Assembly: GCF_019048865.1 (NCBI RefSeq)
Contig: NZ_CP077604.1
Location: 1,364,001 to 1,428,000, forward strand
Direction of reading: 5' to 3'
DNA from: Aquihabitans sp. G128
GTDB lineage: Bacteria; Actinomycetota; Acidimicrobiia; Acidimicrobiales; Iamiaceae
Length of the DNA: 64,000 nt
Position numbers and translations under genes: made by a program. Of the stretch, positions 51,576-60,418 are shown piece after piece (positions within the stretch are counted from its first letter, which is position 1; each line of letters opens with the position of its first letter). The notes below the pieces were generated by a model. That model ran no database searches. It saw only the letters and a program-made list of their open reading frames with translations, and was not told the DNA's origin.

Positions 51576-54080
51576 GTGGAAGACCGCAGCGATCCGTTCG
51601 TGCACGTCCGTGGGGCCAGCGAGCACAACCTCCGCGGCGTCGACGTCGACGTCCCCCGAGACGCGCTCGTCGCGTTCACCGGCGTGTCGGGGTCGGGCAA
51701 GTCGTCGCTGGCGTTCGGGACGATCTACGCCGAGGCGCAGCGCCGGTACTTCGAGTCGGTGGCGCCGTACGCCCGGCGCCTCCTGCAGCAGGTCGGCGCG
51801 CCCCACGTCGAGGAGATCACCGGGCTGCCACCGGCCGTCGCCCTGCAGCAGCGCCGCAGCGCCCCCAGCTCGCGCTCCAGCGTCGGCACCATCACCACGC
51901 TGTCGAACCTGGTGCGGATGCTCTTCTCGCGCGCCGGCACCTATCCCGCCGGTGCGGCGCGCCTCGAGGCCGAGGCCTTCTCGCCCAACACCGCCGCAGG
52001 CGCCTGCCCCGAGTGCCACGGCCTCGGCGTGGTCCACGACGTGACCGAGGAGCTGCTGGTCCCGGACCCGTCGCTCAGCATCAAGGACGGCGCCATCGCG
52101 GCGTGGCCGGGCGCGTGGCAGGGCGCCAACCTGCGCAGCATCGTCATGGGGCTCGGCATCGACGTCGACGTGCCGTGGCAGGACCTCGACGAGGCCGACC
52201 GCGACTGGCTGCTCTACACCGACGAGCAGCCGTCGGTGCTCATCAAGCCCCAGCGAGATCGCATCGACCACAGCTACCAGGGGAAGTTCTGGAGCGCCCG
52301 CAAGCACGTGATGCACGTCCTCGCCGACTCCACCAGCCAGCAGATGCGGGACCGGGCCCTGCGCTACGTCGAGAGCCTCCCCTGCCCCACGTGCCACGGG
52401 AGCGGCCTCGCACCGGCGGCCCTGGCCGTCACCTTCGCCGGTCGCACCATCGCCGAGGTCAACGACCTCCCGTTCGCCGCGCTGGTGGACCTGCTGCGGC
52501 CCACCGCCGAGCTGGCCGAGGCCGGTGCCGCCACGTCGTCGGCCGGCTCGGGCGAGGCCACCGAGGTCGCGGTGCGGATCGCCGCCGACCTGGTCGCCCG
52601 GCTCGAGGTCCTGCTCGACCTCGGGCTCGGCTACCTGGCCCTCGGCCGTCGATCCACGACCCTCTCCCCGGGCGAGGCGCAGCGCCTGCGCATCGCCACG
52701 CAGCTGCGCTCCGGGCTCTTCGGCGTGGTCTACGTGCTCGACGAGCCGTCGGCCGGCCTCCACCCCGCCGACGCCGAGCCGCTGCTCGACGTGCTCGACC
52801 GGCTCAAGGCCGCCGGCAACTCGCTGTTCGTGGTGGAGCACGACCTCGACGTGGTCCGCCGCGCCGACTGGATCGTCGACATCGGCCCCGGCGCCGGCGA
52901 GGGCGGCGGCCACGTCCTCTACAGCGGACCGGTCGCCGGCCTGGAGGCGGTCGAAGCGTCGGTGACGGGCCAGCACCTCTTCGGGCGGGTCGCCCCGCCC
53001 GACCTGCAGCCGCGCCCGCCCAAGGGGTGGCTGTCCCTGCGAGGGGTGGCCCGCCACAACCTGCGCGACCTGGACGTCGACCTGCCGCTGTGCGTGCTCA
53101 GCGTCGTGACCGGCGTGTCGGGGTCGGGCAAGTCGACCCTGGTCTCCCAGGTCCTCGCCGACCTGGTGCGGGGCCAGCTCGGCATCACCGCCGACGCTGA
53201 GGACGCCGACGAGCGCGTCGAGCACCACGGGTCGGTGCGCAGCGTCGAGGGACTGGACGCGTTCGATCGCCTGGTCCAGGTGGACCAGCGGCCCATCGGT
53301 CGCACCCCTCGCTCCAACCTGGCCACCTACACCGGGATGTTCGACGCGGTCCGCAAGCTCTTCGCCGCCACCGACGAGGCGGTGGCGCGGGGCTACGGGC
53401 CGGGCCGGTTCTCCTTCAACGTGGCCGAGGGCCGCTGCCCGACCTGCCAGGGCGAGGGCTTCGTCGCCGTCGAGCTGCTCTTCCTGCCCGGCACCTATGC
53501 GCCCTGTCCCAGCTGCCACGGCGCCCGCTACGCCCCCGACACGCTCGAGGTGACCTACCGCGGGCGCTCGATCGCCGACGTCCTGGCCCTCTCCGTCGAC
53601 GAGGCCGCCACCTTCTTCGCCGACGTCCCGGCGGCCGCGCGCAGCCTCGCGGCGCTGCGCGACGTCGGGCTGGGCTACCTCCGGCTCGGCCAGCCGGCCA
53701 CCGAGCTGAGCGGCGGCGAGGCGCAGCGCATCAAGATCGCCACCGAGCTGCAGCGCGCCCGCCGGGGCCACGCCCTCTACCTGCTCGACGAGCCGACCTC
53801 GGGCCTGCACCCCGCCGACGTCGTGCTGCTGCTCGCCCAGCTCCACCGGCTGGTCGAGGCCGGGAACACCGTCGTGCTCGTCGAGCACGACCTGGCCACG
53901 ATCGCCACGGCCGACTGGGTCATCGACCTCGGGCCGGGGGAGGCGACGCCGGCGGGCACGTCGTGGCCACCGGCACCCCGCTCGAGGTCTCCCAGGCCGA
54001 CGGCAGCGCCACCGCCCCGTACCTCGCCCGGCACCTCGCCCGCTGACCGGAGGGCGGCCGCCGCTCACCGCGGGACGTAG
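51576..54080 (+). CDS. UvrA2-like ABC ATPase, with a frame break near the 3' end
   Basis: UvrA-family protein with two ABC modules: Walker A GVSGSGKSSL and GVSGSGKSTL, signatures LSPGEAQRLRIA and LSGGEAQRIKIA, and zinc modules CPECHG/CPTCHG and CPTCQG/CPSCHG. After LVRMLFSRAG the UvrB-binding domain of repair UvrA is missing, as in UvrA2 proteins linked to drug or DNA-lesion tolerance. At the G run 53936-53940 one G is missing: with six, the C-terminus becomes GPGGGDAGGHVVATGTPLEV and ends at 54044-54046 with RHLAR. As written it runs in a wrong frame to 54080 and overlaps the kinase gene. Repaired length is about 823 residues. GTG start at 51576. Confidence 0.9.
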   Translation: MEDRSDPFVHVRGASEHNLRGVDVDVPRDALVAFTGVSGSGKSSLAFGTIYAEAQRRYFESVAPYARRLLQQVGAPHVEEITGLPPAVALQQRRSAPSSRSSVGTITTLSNLVRMLFSRAGTYPAGAARLEAEAFSPNTAAGACPECHGLGVVHDVTEELLVPDPSLSIKDGAIAAWPGAWQGANLRSIVMGLGIDVDVPWQDLDEADRDWLLYTDEQPSVLIKPQRDRIDHSYQGKFWSARKHVMHVLADSTSQQMRDRALRYVESLPCPTCHGSGLAPAALAVTFAGRTIAEVNDLPFAALVDLLRPTAELAEAGAATSSAGSGEATEVAVRIAADLVARLEVLLDLGLGYLALGRRSTTLSPGEAQRLRIATQLRSGLFGVVYVLDEPSAGLHPADAEPLLDVLDRLKAAGNSLFVVEHDLDVVRRADWIVDIGPGAGEGGGHVLYSGPVAGLEAVEASVTGQHLFGRVAPPDLQPRPPKGWLSLRGVARHNLRDLDVDLPLCVLSVVTGVSGSGKSTLVSQVLADLVRGQLGITADAEDADERVEHHGSVRSVEGLDAFDRLVQVDQRPIGRTPRSNLATYTGMFDAVRKLFAATDEAVARGYGPGRFSFNVAEGRCPTCQGEGFVAVELLFLPGTYAPCPSCHGARYAPDTLEVTYRGRSIADVLALSVDEAATFFADVPAAARSLAALRDVGLGYLRLGQPATELSGGEAQRIKIATELQRARRGHALYLLDEPTSGLHPADVVLLLAQLHRLVEAGNTVVLVEHDLATIATADWVIDLGPGEATPAGTSWPPAPRSRSPRPTAAPPPRTSPGTSPADRRAAAAHRGT

Positions 54081-55291
54081 AGCTCGAAGCGGGCTCGGCG
54101 GGGGTCGACCAGTTCGAGGCGTCCGCCGATCGACTGGGCGACGGTGCGGGCCAGGGCCAGCCCGACGCCGCTGCTCGCCGCACCCGACACGTGGCGCTCG
54201 AAGATGGCCCGCTCCAGGCCGGGAGCGACGCCCGGCCCCCCGTCGGCCACGCTGACCACCAGGTGGGATCCTGCGAGCCGGGCCGTCACGTGCACGGCGC
54301 CGGCACCGTGGTCCCTCGCGTTCTCCACCAGGACGTCGAGGACCTGGGCGAGCGGCCCGGCGGCCACGGGCTCGTCGGCGTCGGCGGGATCGACCTCGAC
54401 CACCAGCTCGCGACCGACGGGGGCGAGCAGGAGCGTCCAACGCTGCTCGACGTCGTCGAGCAGCGTCCGCAAGGGCGAGCGGTCCAGGTCGACCAGCGGC
54501 ACCGAACGGGCCAGGGCCAGCAGCTCGGTGATGGTCGCGTCGAGGCGGTCCACCTCGGCGAAGGCGTCGCGGAGCGCCGGCGCCATCTCTGCGGGGTCGC
54601 CCATGGCGGCCTCCTCCAGCCGCACGCGCAGCGCGGTGAGCGGTGTGCGGAGCTGGTGGGACGCGTTCGACGAGAACTCCCGCTCGCGTCGCACCAGCTC
54701 GGCGATCCGCCCGCTGCTCGACGACAGCGCCTCGCCGACGGCGTCGACCTCGGTGATGCCGACCGGGGTGACCGTGACCGAGAGGTCCCCCGCCCCCAGG
54801 CGATGCGAGGCGACCGCCAGATCATCGAGCGGGCGCCCGAGGCGGCCTGCTTCGCGCACGGCGAGCACGACGGCCACGGCGATGCCGGCCAGCGCCAGAC
54901 CCGCCACCACCAGCCAGGCCCGCACGGCGCGCTCGTCGGCCTCCCGTGCCGAGGCCACCACCGTGATCCGGAGACCGGCCGCCGTGACGACCTGGGCCTC
55001 GATGGTCCGACCTCCGGGACGGGCACCGACCGTCGTCGGTCGTCCCGAGCGGTTCCGCACGACCACCAACCGGTCGGGCTGCGATGCCGCTCGCACCGCG
55101 GCCGCCGGGATGGCCCCACCGCCCTCGCTCGGTTCCCCGATGGCGAACCCGATGGCATCGGCCTCCCGGTCCAGCGACCGGACGGCCTGCTCCCGGACGA
55201 GGTGCTGGGCGATGATCCCGAGCGGGATGCCGAGGACGGCGACGCCGACCACGATGACCGCCAGGAAGGCCCGGAGGAGGCGGCGGCGCAC
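54065..55291 (-). CDS. Two-component sensor histidine kinase
   Basis: A membrane sensor of 408 residues. Helix 1 (LLRAFLAVIVVGVAVLGIPL) and helix 2 (WLVVAGLALAGIAVAVVLAV) frame an outer domain of about 90 residues. Then HAMP-like RLGRPLDDLAVASHRLGAGDLSV, H-box SSNASHQLRTPLTAL, N-box VLVENARDHG, G1 VADGGPGV and SSGVGLALARTVAQ are all intact. The GTG at 55291 follows the response regulator stop by one base, so they are co-translated. Its signal is unknown. Confidence 0.94.
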   Translation of the reverse strand: MRRRLLRAFLAVIVVGVAVLGIPLGIIAQHLVREQAVRSLDREADAIGFAIGEPSEGGGAIPAAAVRAASQPDRLVVVRNRSGRPTTVGARPGGRTIEAQVVTAAGLRITVVASAREADERAVRAWLVVAGLALAGIAVAVVLAVREAGRLGRPLDDLAVASHRLGAGDLSVTVTPVGITEVDAVGEALSSSSGRIAELVRREREFSSNASHQLRTPLTALRVRLEEAAMGDPAEMAPALRDAFAEVDRLDATITELLALARSVPLVDLDRSPLRTLLDDVEQRWTLLLAPVGRELVVEVDPADADEPVAAGPLAQVLDVLVENARDHGAGAVHVTARLAGSHLVVSVADGGPGVAPGLERAIFERHVSGAASSGVGLALARTVAQSIGGRLELVDPRRARFELYVPR

Positions 55292-55292
55292 G

Positions 55293-55973
55293 TCAGGCCC
55301 GCTCGTAGCGGAAGCCGACGCCCCGCACGGTGGTGATCGGCCCGGCAGCCGTCGGCTCGCCCCCATCGGCGTCGATCTTGCGGCGGAGCCAGGAGACGTG
55401 GACGTCGAGGGTCTTGGTCGAACCGAACCAGTGCTCGTCCCAGACCTCCTCCATGATCCGCTCCCTGGTGACCACGCTCCCGGCGTTGGCCACCAGCAGG
55501 GCGAGGAGGTCGAACTCCTTCGGGGAGAGCGAGACCTCGTGGCCCGAGACCCACACCTGTCGGGCGGCGACGTCGACGCGGACCGGGCCCTCGACGAGCT
55601 CGCCGTCGTCAGGCACCCGACGGAGGTTCGCCCGCACCCGGGCGAGCAGCTCGGCCAGCCGGAACGGCTTGGTCACGTAGTCGTCGGCCCCGGCGTCGAG
55701 ACCGAGGACGGCATCGAGCTCCTCGGCCCGTGCGGTCAGCATCACGATGGGCACGCCGGCGTCGGCCTGTCGGACCCGTCGACACACCTCGACCCCGTCG
55801 ATGCCCGGGAGCCCGACGTCGAGGACCACGAGGTCCACCCCGCCGCGGGCGAACCGCTCCAGCGCCGCCTCGCCGGTCCGCGCGGCGTGGACCTCGTGGC
55901 CGTCGCGGCCGAGCGCTCGGGCCAGCGGCTGGGCGATGGCCTCGTCGTCCTCGACGAGCAGCAGGCGGGCCAT
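55293..55973 (-). CDS. OmpR-family response regulator
   Basis: A 226-residue regulator. Receiver domain: LLLVEDDEAIAQ, phospho-accepting Asp in LVVLDVGLPGIDG, switch Thr in VMLTARAE and Lys in YVTKPF. The C-terminal winged helix has LSPKEFDLLALLVANAG and HVSWLRRKID, and TVRGVGFRYE. It is co-translated with the sensor kinase. A divergent small membrane-protein gene starts 115 bases away, with paired half-sites between them. Confidence 0.95.
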   Translation of the reverse strand: MARLLLVEDDEAIAQPLARALGRDGHEVHAARTGEAALERFARGGVDLVVLDVGLPGIDGVEVCRRVRQADAGVPIVMLTARAEELDAVLGLDAGADDYVTKPFRLAELLARVRANLRRVPDDGELVEGPVRVDVAARQVWVSGHEVSLSPKEFDLLALLVANAGSVVTRERIMEEVWDEHWFGSTKTLDVHVSWLRRKIDADGGEPTAAGPITTVRGVGFRYERA

Positions 55974-56026
55974 GGCCGGGAGCGTACGGCGCGGCCCGGT
56001 ACGGGACCGGCGGATCGCCGGAGGCT

Positions 56027-56057
56027 TTGCCGAACCTTGACCCGGGCTTGGCGAACC
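56027..56057. promoter_or_regulatory. Direct-repeat half-sites, candidate OmpR-type operator
   Basis: TTGCCGAACC at 56027-56036 and TTGGCGAACC at 56048-56057 are spaced 21 bases, about two helical turns. They lie between the response regulator and the divergent membrane gene, where an OmpR-family regulator would bind as a head-to-tail dimer. Autoregulation and control of 56088-56540 are inferred. Confidence 0.6.
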
Positions 56058-56087
56058 GGTGGCGAGGCCGTCCGTACCGTCCGCCCC

Positions 56088-56540
56088 ATGGACACCACGC
56101 CGACCTCCCACCCCGACCACAACCACACCGCCCGAGGAGCCGGCGTCGTCGGCCTCGCGGCCATCGCCCTCGTCCACCTCCTCGACCTCCAGGGCAAGCT
56201 CACCGAGACCCCCTACCTCGGCTACGCCTACATCGCCCTGATCGTCGGCTGCGTGGTGGCCGCCGCGATGCTGGTCCGGGGCGACGTGCGACGCGGCTGG
56301 CTGCTCGGCGGCGGGCTGGCCGCCGCCACCCTCGTCGGCTACGTGGTCAACCGCACCGTCGGGATGCCCTCGGCCACCGAGGACATCGGCAACTGGCTCG
56401 AGCCGCTGGGCCTGGCCTCGATCTTCATCGAGGGCTGCGTCGCCGCCCTGGCCGCCGGCGAGCTCGTCGCCCTCCGCTCGCACGGCGCCACCACGGCGTC
56501 GAGCCGAGGTGACGCCGAGCGCCGCCCTGCCCGGGTCTGA
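56088..56540 (+). CDS. Four-helix membrane protein divergent from a two-component system
   Basis: A 150-residue protein with four hydrophobic helices (VVGLAAIALVHLLDL, YIALIVGCVVAAAMLV, LLGGGLAAATLVGYVV, ASIFIEGCVAALAAGELVAL) and polar ends. The His-rich N-terminus (HPDHNHT) could bind metal. No family is assigned. It is the divergent neighbour of the response regulator gene and probably its target. Confidence 0.78.
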   Translation: MDTTPTSHPDHNHTARGAGVVGLAAIALVHLLDLQGKLTETPYLGYAYIALIVGCVVAAAMLVRGDVRRGWLLGGGLAAATLVGYVVNRTVGMPSATEDIGNWLEPLGLASIFIEGCVAALAAGELVALRSHGATTASSRGDAERRPARV

Positions 56541-56603
56541 CCCCATTGGTGGCGAGCGCCACCGGTCGGGGGCGGTCGCTCATCGGGTGCCCACGGTCGC
56601 CGG

Positions 56604-57791
56604 TCAGGGCCGGATCGGGGCCGCCGCCTGGACCTGCAGCGGGGCGATCGGGGTGCCGTCGCTCCACTCGCCGTTCGAGCGGTGCTCGGGCGTGTCTCCG
56701 AGCGCCTCGGCCGCTGCGCCCTCGTCCCCTGCCGCCGCTGCCCGCAGGGCGTCCCAGACCTTCCAGCAGAAGTTCCAGTCGTAGGCGTCGGCCTTGCCCT
56801 TCGGCGCGGCGCAGACCCCGTGCTTGGCCAGCAGGGCCGGTGCCCCGTGGCGATCGGCGACGGTGGCCACGAGGCTCTTCCGCTCCTCGGGGATGTGGCC
56901 GAGCAGGGGGAACACGGCGTTGCAGCTCGAGTCGGCCTTGCCGGGCTCGGCGAGCACGCCCTGCGCACCGGAGTGGCACTCGAGCAGGACCGTCGACGGG
57001 ATGCCGGCGAGCGAGTCGTCGAGCGACGGTTCGCCGTCGCCGTCGAGCCCGCTGTCGTGGGGGTCGTCGAGGAAGATGGCGGTCGGCTTCGGGAGGTCGA
57101 GGTCCCGCCAGCGGTTCGCCAGGTCGGCCGTGAGGATCCCGCCGAAGGAGAACCCGAAGTAGGACGCCCCGTGGTCGACGTCGGGCTGGACCCGGCTCGG
57201 GTCGGCCCGCAAGAAGTCCAGTGCGCCGCGGATCCCGGCCAGCGCCGAGCGGATGCACGGCTCGATGTCGTAGGGCCCGGGGCACGGCGTCGCCGTGCCG
57301 GTCTGCCAGCGGGGGTAGACGACGATGCTGCCGCCCAGGACGGTGTGGCGGATGAGCTCGTACATGGTCCCGTAGCCGGAGAACTCGTAGTAGCCGTGGA
57401 GCACGACCGCCACCGGCGCCGCCTTCGGGCGGGGCCCCACCGGCTCGAACACGTACCAGGCATCGGCCCCGGTGCCCCCGGAGCTGACCCGCCAGTCGTC
57501 GTGGGCCAGCGCGCTGCTGCCGGGCCCGGACGTGGCCTGGGCCGGCTGGCTGGGCCGGCCCGCCACCGCCGGCACGGTCGACGGCGGCTGCGCAGGGATC
57601 GTGGTCGTGGTGCTCGTCGTCGACCGGTCCGCCGCGCTCACCGAGGTGCTCGAGCCGCGGCGGCCGTCGCTGCCCGAGCAGCCAGCCAGCCCGACCAGGA
57701 GCGAGAGGGCGGCCGCCGCCATCCGGGCCCCACGCCGGCCGGCTCCGGTGGTCCGCAACCGCGACCGGTCGGCGCCGCCCGCTCCAGCCAT
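56604..57791 (-). CDS. Secreted lipoprotein with alpha/beta hydrolase domain
   Basis: An exported, lipid-anchored protein of 395 residues. The signal region ends in LAGC (lipidated Cys near residue 38). A Thr/Pro-rich linker of 60 residues follows, then an alpha/beta-hydrolase-like domain with VAVVLHGYYEFSG and the nucleophile elbow YFGFSFGG. Two Cys pairs (ATPCPGPYDIEPC, SSCNAVF ... FCWKVW) suggest disulfides outside the cell. Catalytic Asp and His cannot be fixed by eye. Its start overlaps the stop of the SRPBCC gene (ATGA). Confidence 0.82.
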   Translation of the reverse strand: MAGAGGADRSRLRTTGAGRRGARMAAAALSLLVGLAGCSGSDGRRGSSTSVSAADRSTTSTTTTIPAQPPSTVPAVAGRPSQPAQATSGPGSSALAHDDWRVSSGGTGADAWYVFEPVGPRPKAAPVAVVLHGYYEFSGYGTMYELIRHTVLGGSIVVYPRWQTGTATPCPGPYDIEPCIRSALAGIRGALDFLRADPSRVQPDVDHGASYFGFSFGGILTADLANRWRDLDLPKPTAIFLDDPHDSGLDGDGEPSLDDSLAGIPSTVLLECHSGAQGVLAEPGKADSSCNAVFPLLGHIPEERKSLVATVADRHGAPALLAKHGVCAAPKGKADAYDWNFCWKVWDALRAAAAGDEGAAAEALGDTPEHRSNGEWSDGTPIAPLQVQAAAPIRP

Positions 57792-58252
57792 CAGGCCTCG
57801 AGGGCGGCGGCGAGGCGCTCGAGGGTGGTGCTCATGGTCTGGCGGTTGCGGCCGGCGCGGTCGTCGATGCCGGAGGTCTTGGCGCTGAACTCGAGCGCCG
57901 ACTCGGGCCGGAGGTCGTCGGTCCACTCGGTGACCCGGCTGCCGCCGTCGACGGGCTCGATGCGGTAGCCCCACGTGGCGTAGTGGAAGTCGAACATCCG
58001 GCACTCGAAGGCGAAGGAGCGGCCGGGCTCGGCCTCGATCACGGTGGCCTCGGTGACCCACTCCTTGTCGCCGTTGCGGTTGTGGCCGTCGAAGGTGGCC
58101 CCGACCACCGGGCCGTCGGAGCCGTCGTGCCACTCGCAGCGGTGGCACTCCTCGGACCACTCCCCCATGCGGGTCACGTCGGAGATGGCGGCGTACACCG
58201 CCTCCGGGTCGGCGGCGATGGCACGGGAGATCTCGATCCGGTCGGTCACCAC
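57791..58252 (-). CDS. SRPBCC (polyketide cyclase/START-like) family protein
   Basis: A 153-residue protein with a hydrophobic ligand pocket fold. IEISRAIAADPEAVYAAISDVTRMGEWS is the typical SRPBCC start, then GATFDGHNRNGDKEW and YRIEPVDGGSRVTEWTDDL, with a C-terminal helix RQTMSTTLERLAAAL. Many relatives bind lipids or aromatic compounds. Start at GTG 58252 (GTG 58249 alternative). Coupled to the lipoprotein hydrolase behind it. Confidence 0.88.
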   Translation of the reverse strand: MVTDRIEISRAIAADPEAVYAAISDVTRMGEWSEECHRCEWHDGSDGPVVGATFDGHNRNGDKEWVTEATVIEAEPGRSFAFECRMFDFHYATWGYRIEPVDGGSRVTEWTDDLRPESALEFSAKTSGIDDRAGRNRQTMSTTLERLAAALEA

Positions 58253-58426
58253 TGCAGTCCAGCACCTCGGACCCCGGGCGCGCCGCCAAGGAGCGGCAGA
58301 CGTGCCGCCGCATGCAGCGAACCGGACGAAATGGACATCCAGCCCCTAGGGTGAAGGCACCAGGTCAAGCAGCCGGCCGGGGCCGATCAAGGGGATCCAC
58401 GGATCCCCGCAGCGGAAGCGGACGCC

Positions 58427-60202
58427 ATGTCGAGCCCGAGCGAACCCCGTCGCGAAGACCTGGCGCGCTTCGAGGCCATCGCCCGCCGCTCCTCCGACGT
58501 GGCCGTGTTCTTCGACGGTGACTTCACCATCCGGTGGGTGAGCCCCGCCGTGCGCGAGGTGTTCGGTCTCGACGACGTCGCCCTGGTGGGCGCCCACGGG
58601 CTCGACCTCATCCACCCGGAGGACCGCGACGGTGTGCTGGCCACCTTCGTGGACCAGCTCCAGACGCCGGGCGACCACGTGCAGGTGGCGTTCCGGATGG
58701 TCGACGGCCGAGGGCGCGAGCGCTGGGTCGAAGAGGTCGCGACCGATCTGCTGGCCGACCCCGAGGTCGGGTTCGTGGTGGGCAACCTCCGCGACGTCAC
58801 CGATCGCATGGAGGCCCACGCCGAGCAGCTCCGCGCCGCGATGCTCGATGCCCTGACGGGGCTGACCAGCCGGGACCAGCTGTTTACCCTGCTGCGCGCC
58901 GGGAACGCCGCAGGCGGTGCGCTGGTCTTCTTCGACGTCGTGGACCTCTGCGACGTGAACAACTCCCTGGGCCCCGCAGCCGGCGATGCGCTGCTGGTCA
59001 ACGTGGCGCGCCGGATCGAGGCGACGCTGCCGGACGGGTGCACCTTTGCCCGCATCGGCAACGACCAGTTCGCCGTCCTGCGGCCCGGGAGCGCCGGTCT
59101 CACCGACGCGCTCGAGGTGGTGCAGGCCATCCGGACCGGGCTCTCGACCCCGTTCGCCATCGGCGCCGACGACGTGTTCGTCTCGGTGTGCTTCGGTGCC
59201 GCCCACGACCACACCGCCACCGGCGACGACCTGGCTCGGCAGGCGGACATGGCGCTGTACCAGGCGAAGCGCCAAGGACCCGACGAGCTGGTGGTGTTCG
59301 AGCCGGGGCTGGAGCGGAGCTCCCAGGACCGCGTCTCCCACGCCGCTGCGCTCAAGCTGGCGCTGAGCGGTGGCGGGGTGGTGCCCTACTACCAGCCGGT
59401 CGTGGAGCTCAGCTCCGGCCGGGTGGTGGCCGTCGAGGCCCTGGCCCGCTGGGACCACCCGGACCTCGGCTTCGTCTCGCCCGAGACGTTCATCCCGGTC
59501 GCCGAGGCCAGCGGCCTCATCAGCGACCTCGGCGCCCAGGTCCTGCTGCGAGCGTGCACCGACGCCGCTCGTTGGATGGCGGGCGGCCGGCGGCTCCAGG
59601 TGGCGGTCAACGTCTCGGCCGTGCAGCTGACCGACCCCGGCTTCGTCGACCTCGTCGCGGCGGTGCTGGCCTCCACCGGCCTCCCGCCCGAGCGCCTGAC
59701 CCTCGAGATCACCGAGACCTCGGCCCTCCGGGACCTCGACGCGGCCATGGCCGGCCTGGTGCTGCTCGACCAGCGTGGCGTCCTGCTCTCCGTCGACGAC
59801 TTCGGCACCGGCTACTCGTCGCTCGTGCTGCTGGCCCGCCTGCCGGTCGGGGCCGTCAAGATCGACCGCTCCTTCGTCGACGGCCTCGGCCACGACGAGC
59901 GCATGGCGCAGATCGTGGCCGGGACCGTGGCGCTCGGCACCGCCCTGGGCTTCCACACCGTCGCCGAGGGCATCGAGCGCCCGGACCAGATCGAGGCCCT
60001 GGTCCGCATGGGCTGTGCCTTCGGCCAGGGCTTCCACTGGAGCCCCGCCGTCCCCGCTGCGGACGTGCTTCCCCTGATCGACCACATCGAACGCACCGCG
60101 GGCCACGGAGGGCGCCCTGCCGACGCGGTGCGCCTGACCCCTGGCTGCGGTCCGGCGTCGGCCGCGCGGCAAGCCGTCGACCACCTCCCCCAGGACCGCT
60201 GA
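58427..60202 (+). CDS. PAS-GGDEF-EAL protein, degenerate GGDEF, intact EAL
   Basis: A soluble 591-residue cyclic-di-GMP protein. Residues 15-130 are a PAS domain (FFDGDFTIRWVSPAVREVFG). The GGDEF domain (135-300) has GNDQF where GGDEF is expected and lost the metal Asp context, so it is probably inactive and may bind GTP. The EAL domain keeps EALARWDH, the NVSAVQL helix, LEITETSAL, VDDFGTGYSSL and KIDRSFVDG, with the catalytic residues, so phosphodiesterase activity is likely. It differs from the SGDEF protein at the window start. A short Pro/Ala tail follows. Confidence 0.92.
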   Translation: MSSPSEPRREDLARFEAIARRSSDVAVFFDGDFTIRWVSPAVREVFGLDDVALVGAHGLDLIHPEDRDGVLATFVDQLQTPGDHVQVAFRMVDGRGRERWVEEVATDLLADPEVGFVVGNLRDVTDRMEAHAEQLRAAMLDALTGLTSRDQLFTLLRAGNAAGGALVFFDVVDLCDVNNSLGPAAGDALLVNVARRIEATLPDGCTFARIGNDQFAVLRPGSAGLTDALEVVQAIRTGLSTPFAIGADDVFVSVCFGAAHDHTATGDDLARQADMALYQAKRQGPDELVVFEPGLERSSQDRVSHAAALKLALSGGGVVPYYQPVVELSSGRVVAVEALARWDHPDLGFVSPETFIPVAEASGLISDLGAQVLLRACTDAARWMAGGRRLQVAVNVSAVQLTDPGFVDLVAAVLASTGLPPERLTLEITETSALRDLDAAMAGLVLLDQRGVLLSVDDFGTGYSSLVLLARLPVGAVKIDRSFVDGLGHDERMAQIVAGTVALGTALGFHTVAEGIERPDQIEALVRMGCAFGQGFHWSPAVPAADVLPLIDHIERTAGHGGRPADAVRLTPGCGPASAARQAVDHLPQDR

Positions 60203-60237
60203 GGATCACCCCCCCTCTGACCCTGCTGTCACGTCGG

Positions 60238-60273
60238 GCCCGGCGAACGACGAGTGCCCGGCGAACGACGAGG
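60238..60273. repeat. Tandem 18-base duplication
   Basis: GCCCGGCGAACGACGAG occurs at 60238-60254 and again at 60256-60272 with one different spacer base. It directly precedes the hairpin repeat behind the PrsW-family gene. Recent slippage duplication is likely. Confidence 0.6.
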
Positions 60274-60341
60274 ACCCGGTGCCGAACCACCGGGTCGTCC
60301 TCTCACCTCAGTTCCAGCCAGCGCCCAGAGGCGCTTCGCTC
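60270..60341 (-). repeat. Copy A of a 72-base hairpin-bearing repeat
   Basis: Shares about 80% of bases with 62540-62613. It contains the stem GACCCGGTG/CACCGGGTC (60273-60281 with 60288-60296) and a downstream block TCTCACCTC ... GCGCCC(A/G)GAGGCGCT. On the reverse strand it lies 78 bases behind the PrsW-family gene and may serve as its terminator. Confidence 0.65.
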
Positions 60342-60418
60342 CGCGGTGAGATCGCGAGGAGCGTCGGTGGAGATCGCGGCGGTGACATCGCCGCGACGGT
60401 CGACACCGCACGGGTTCG

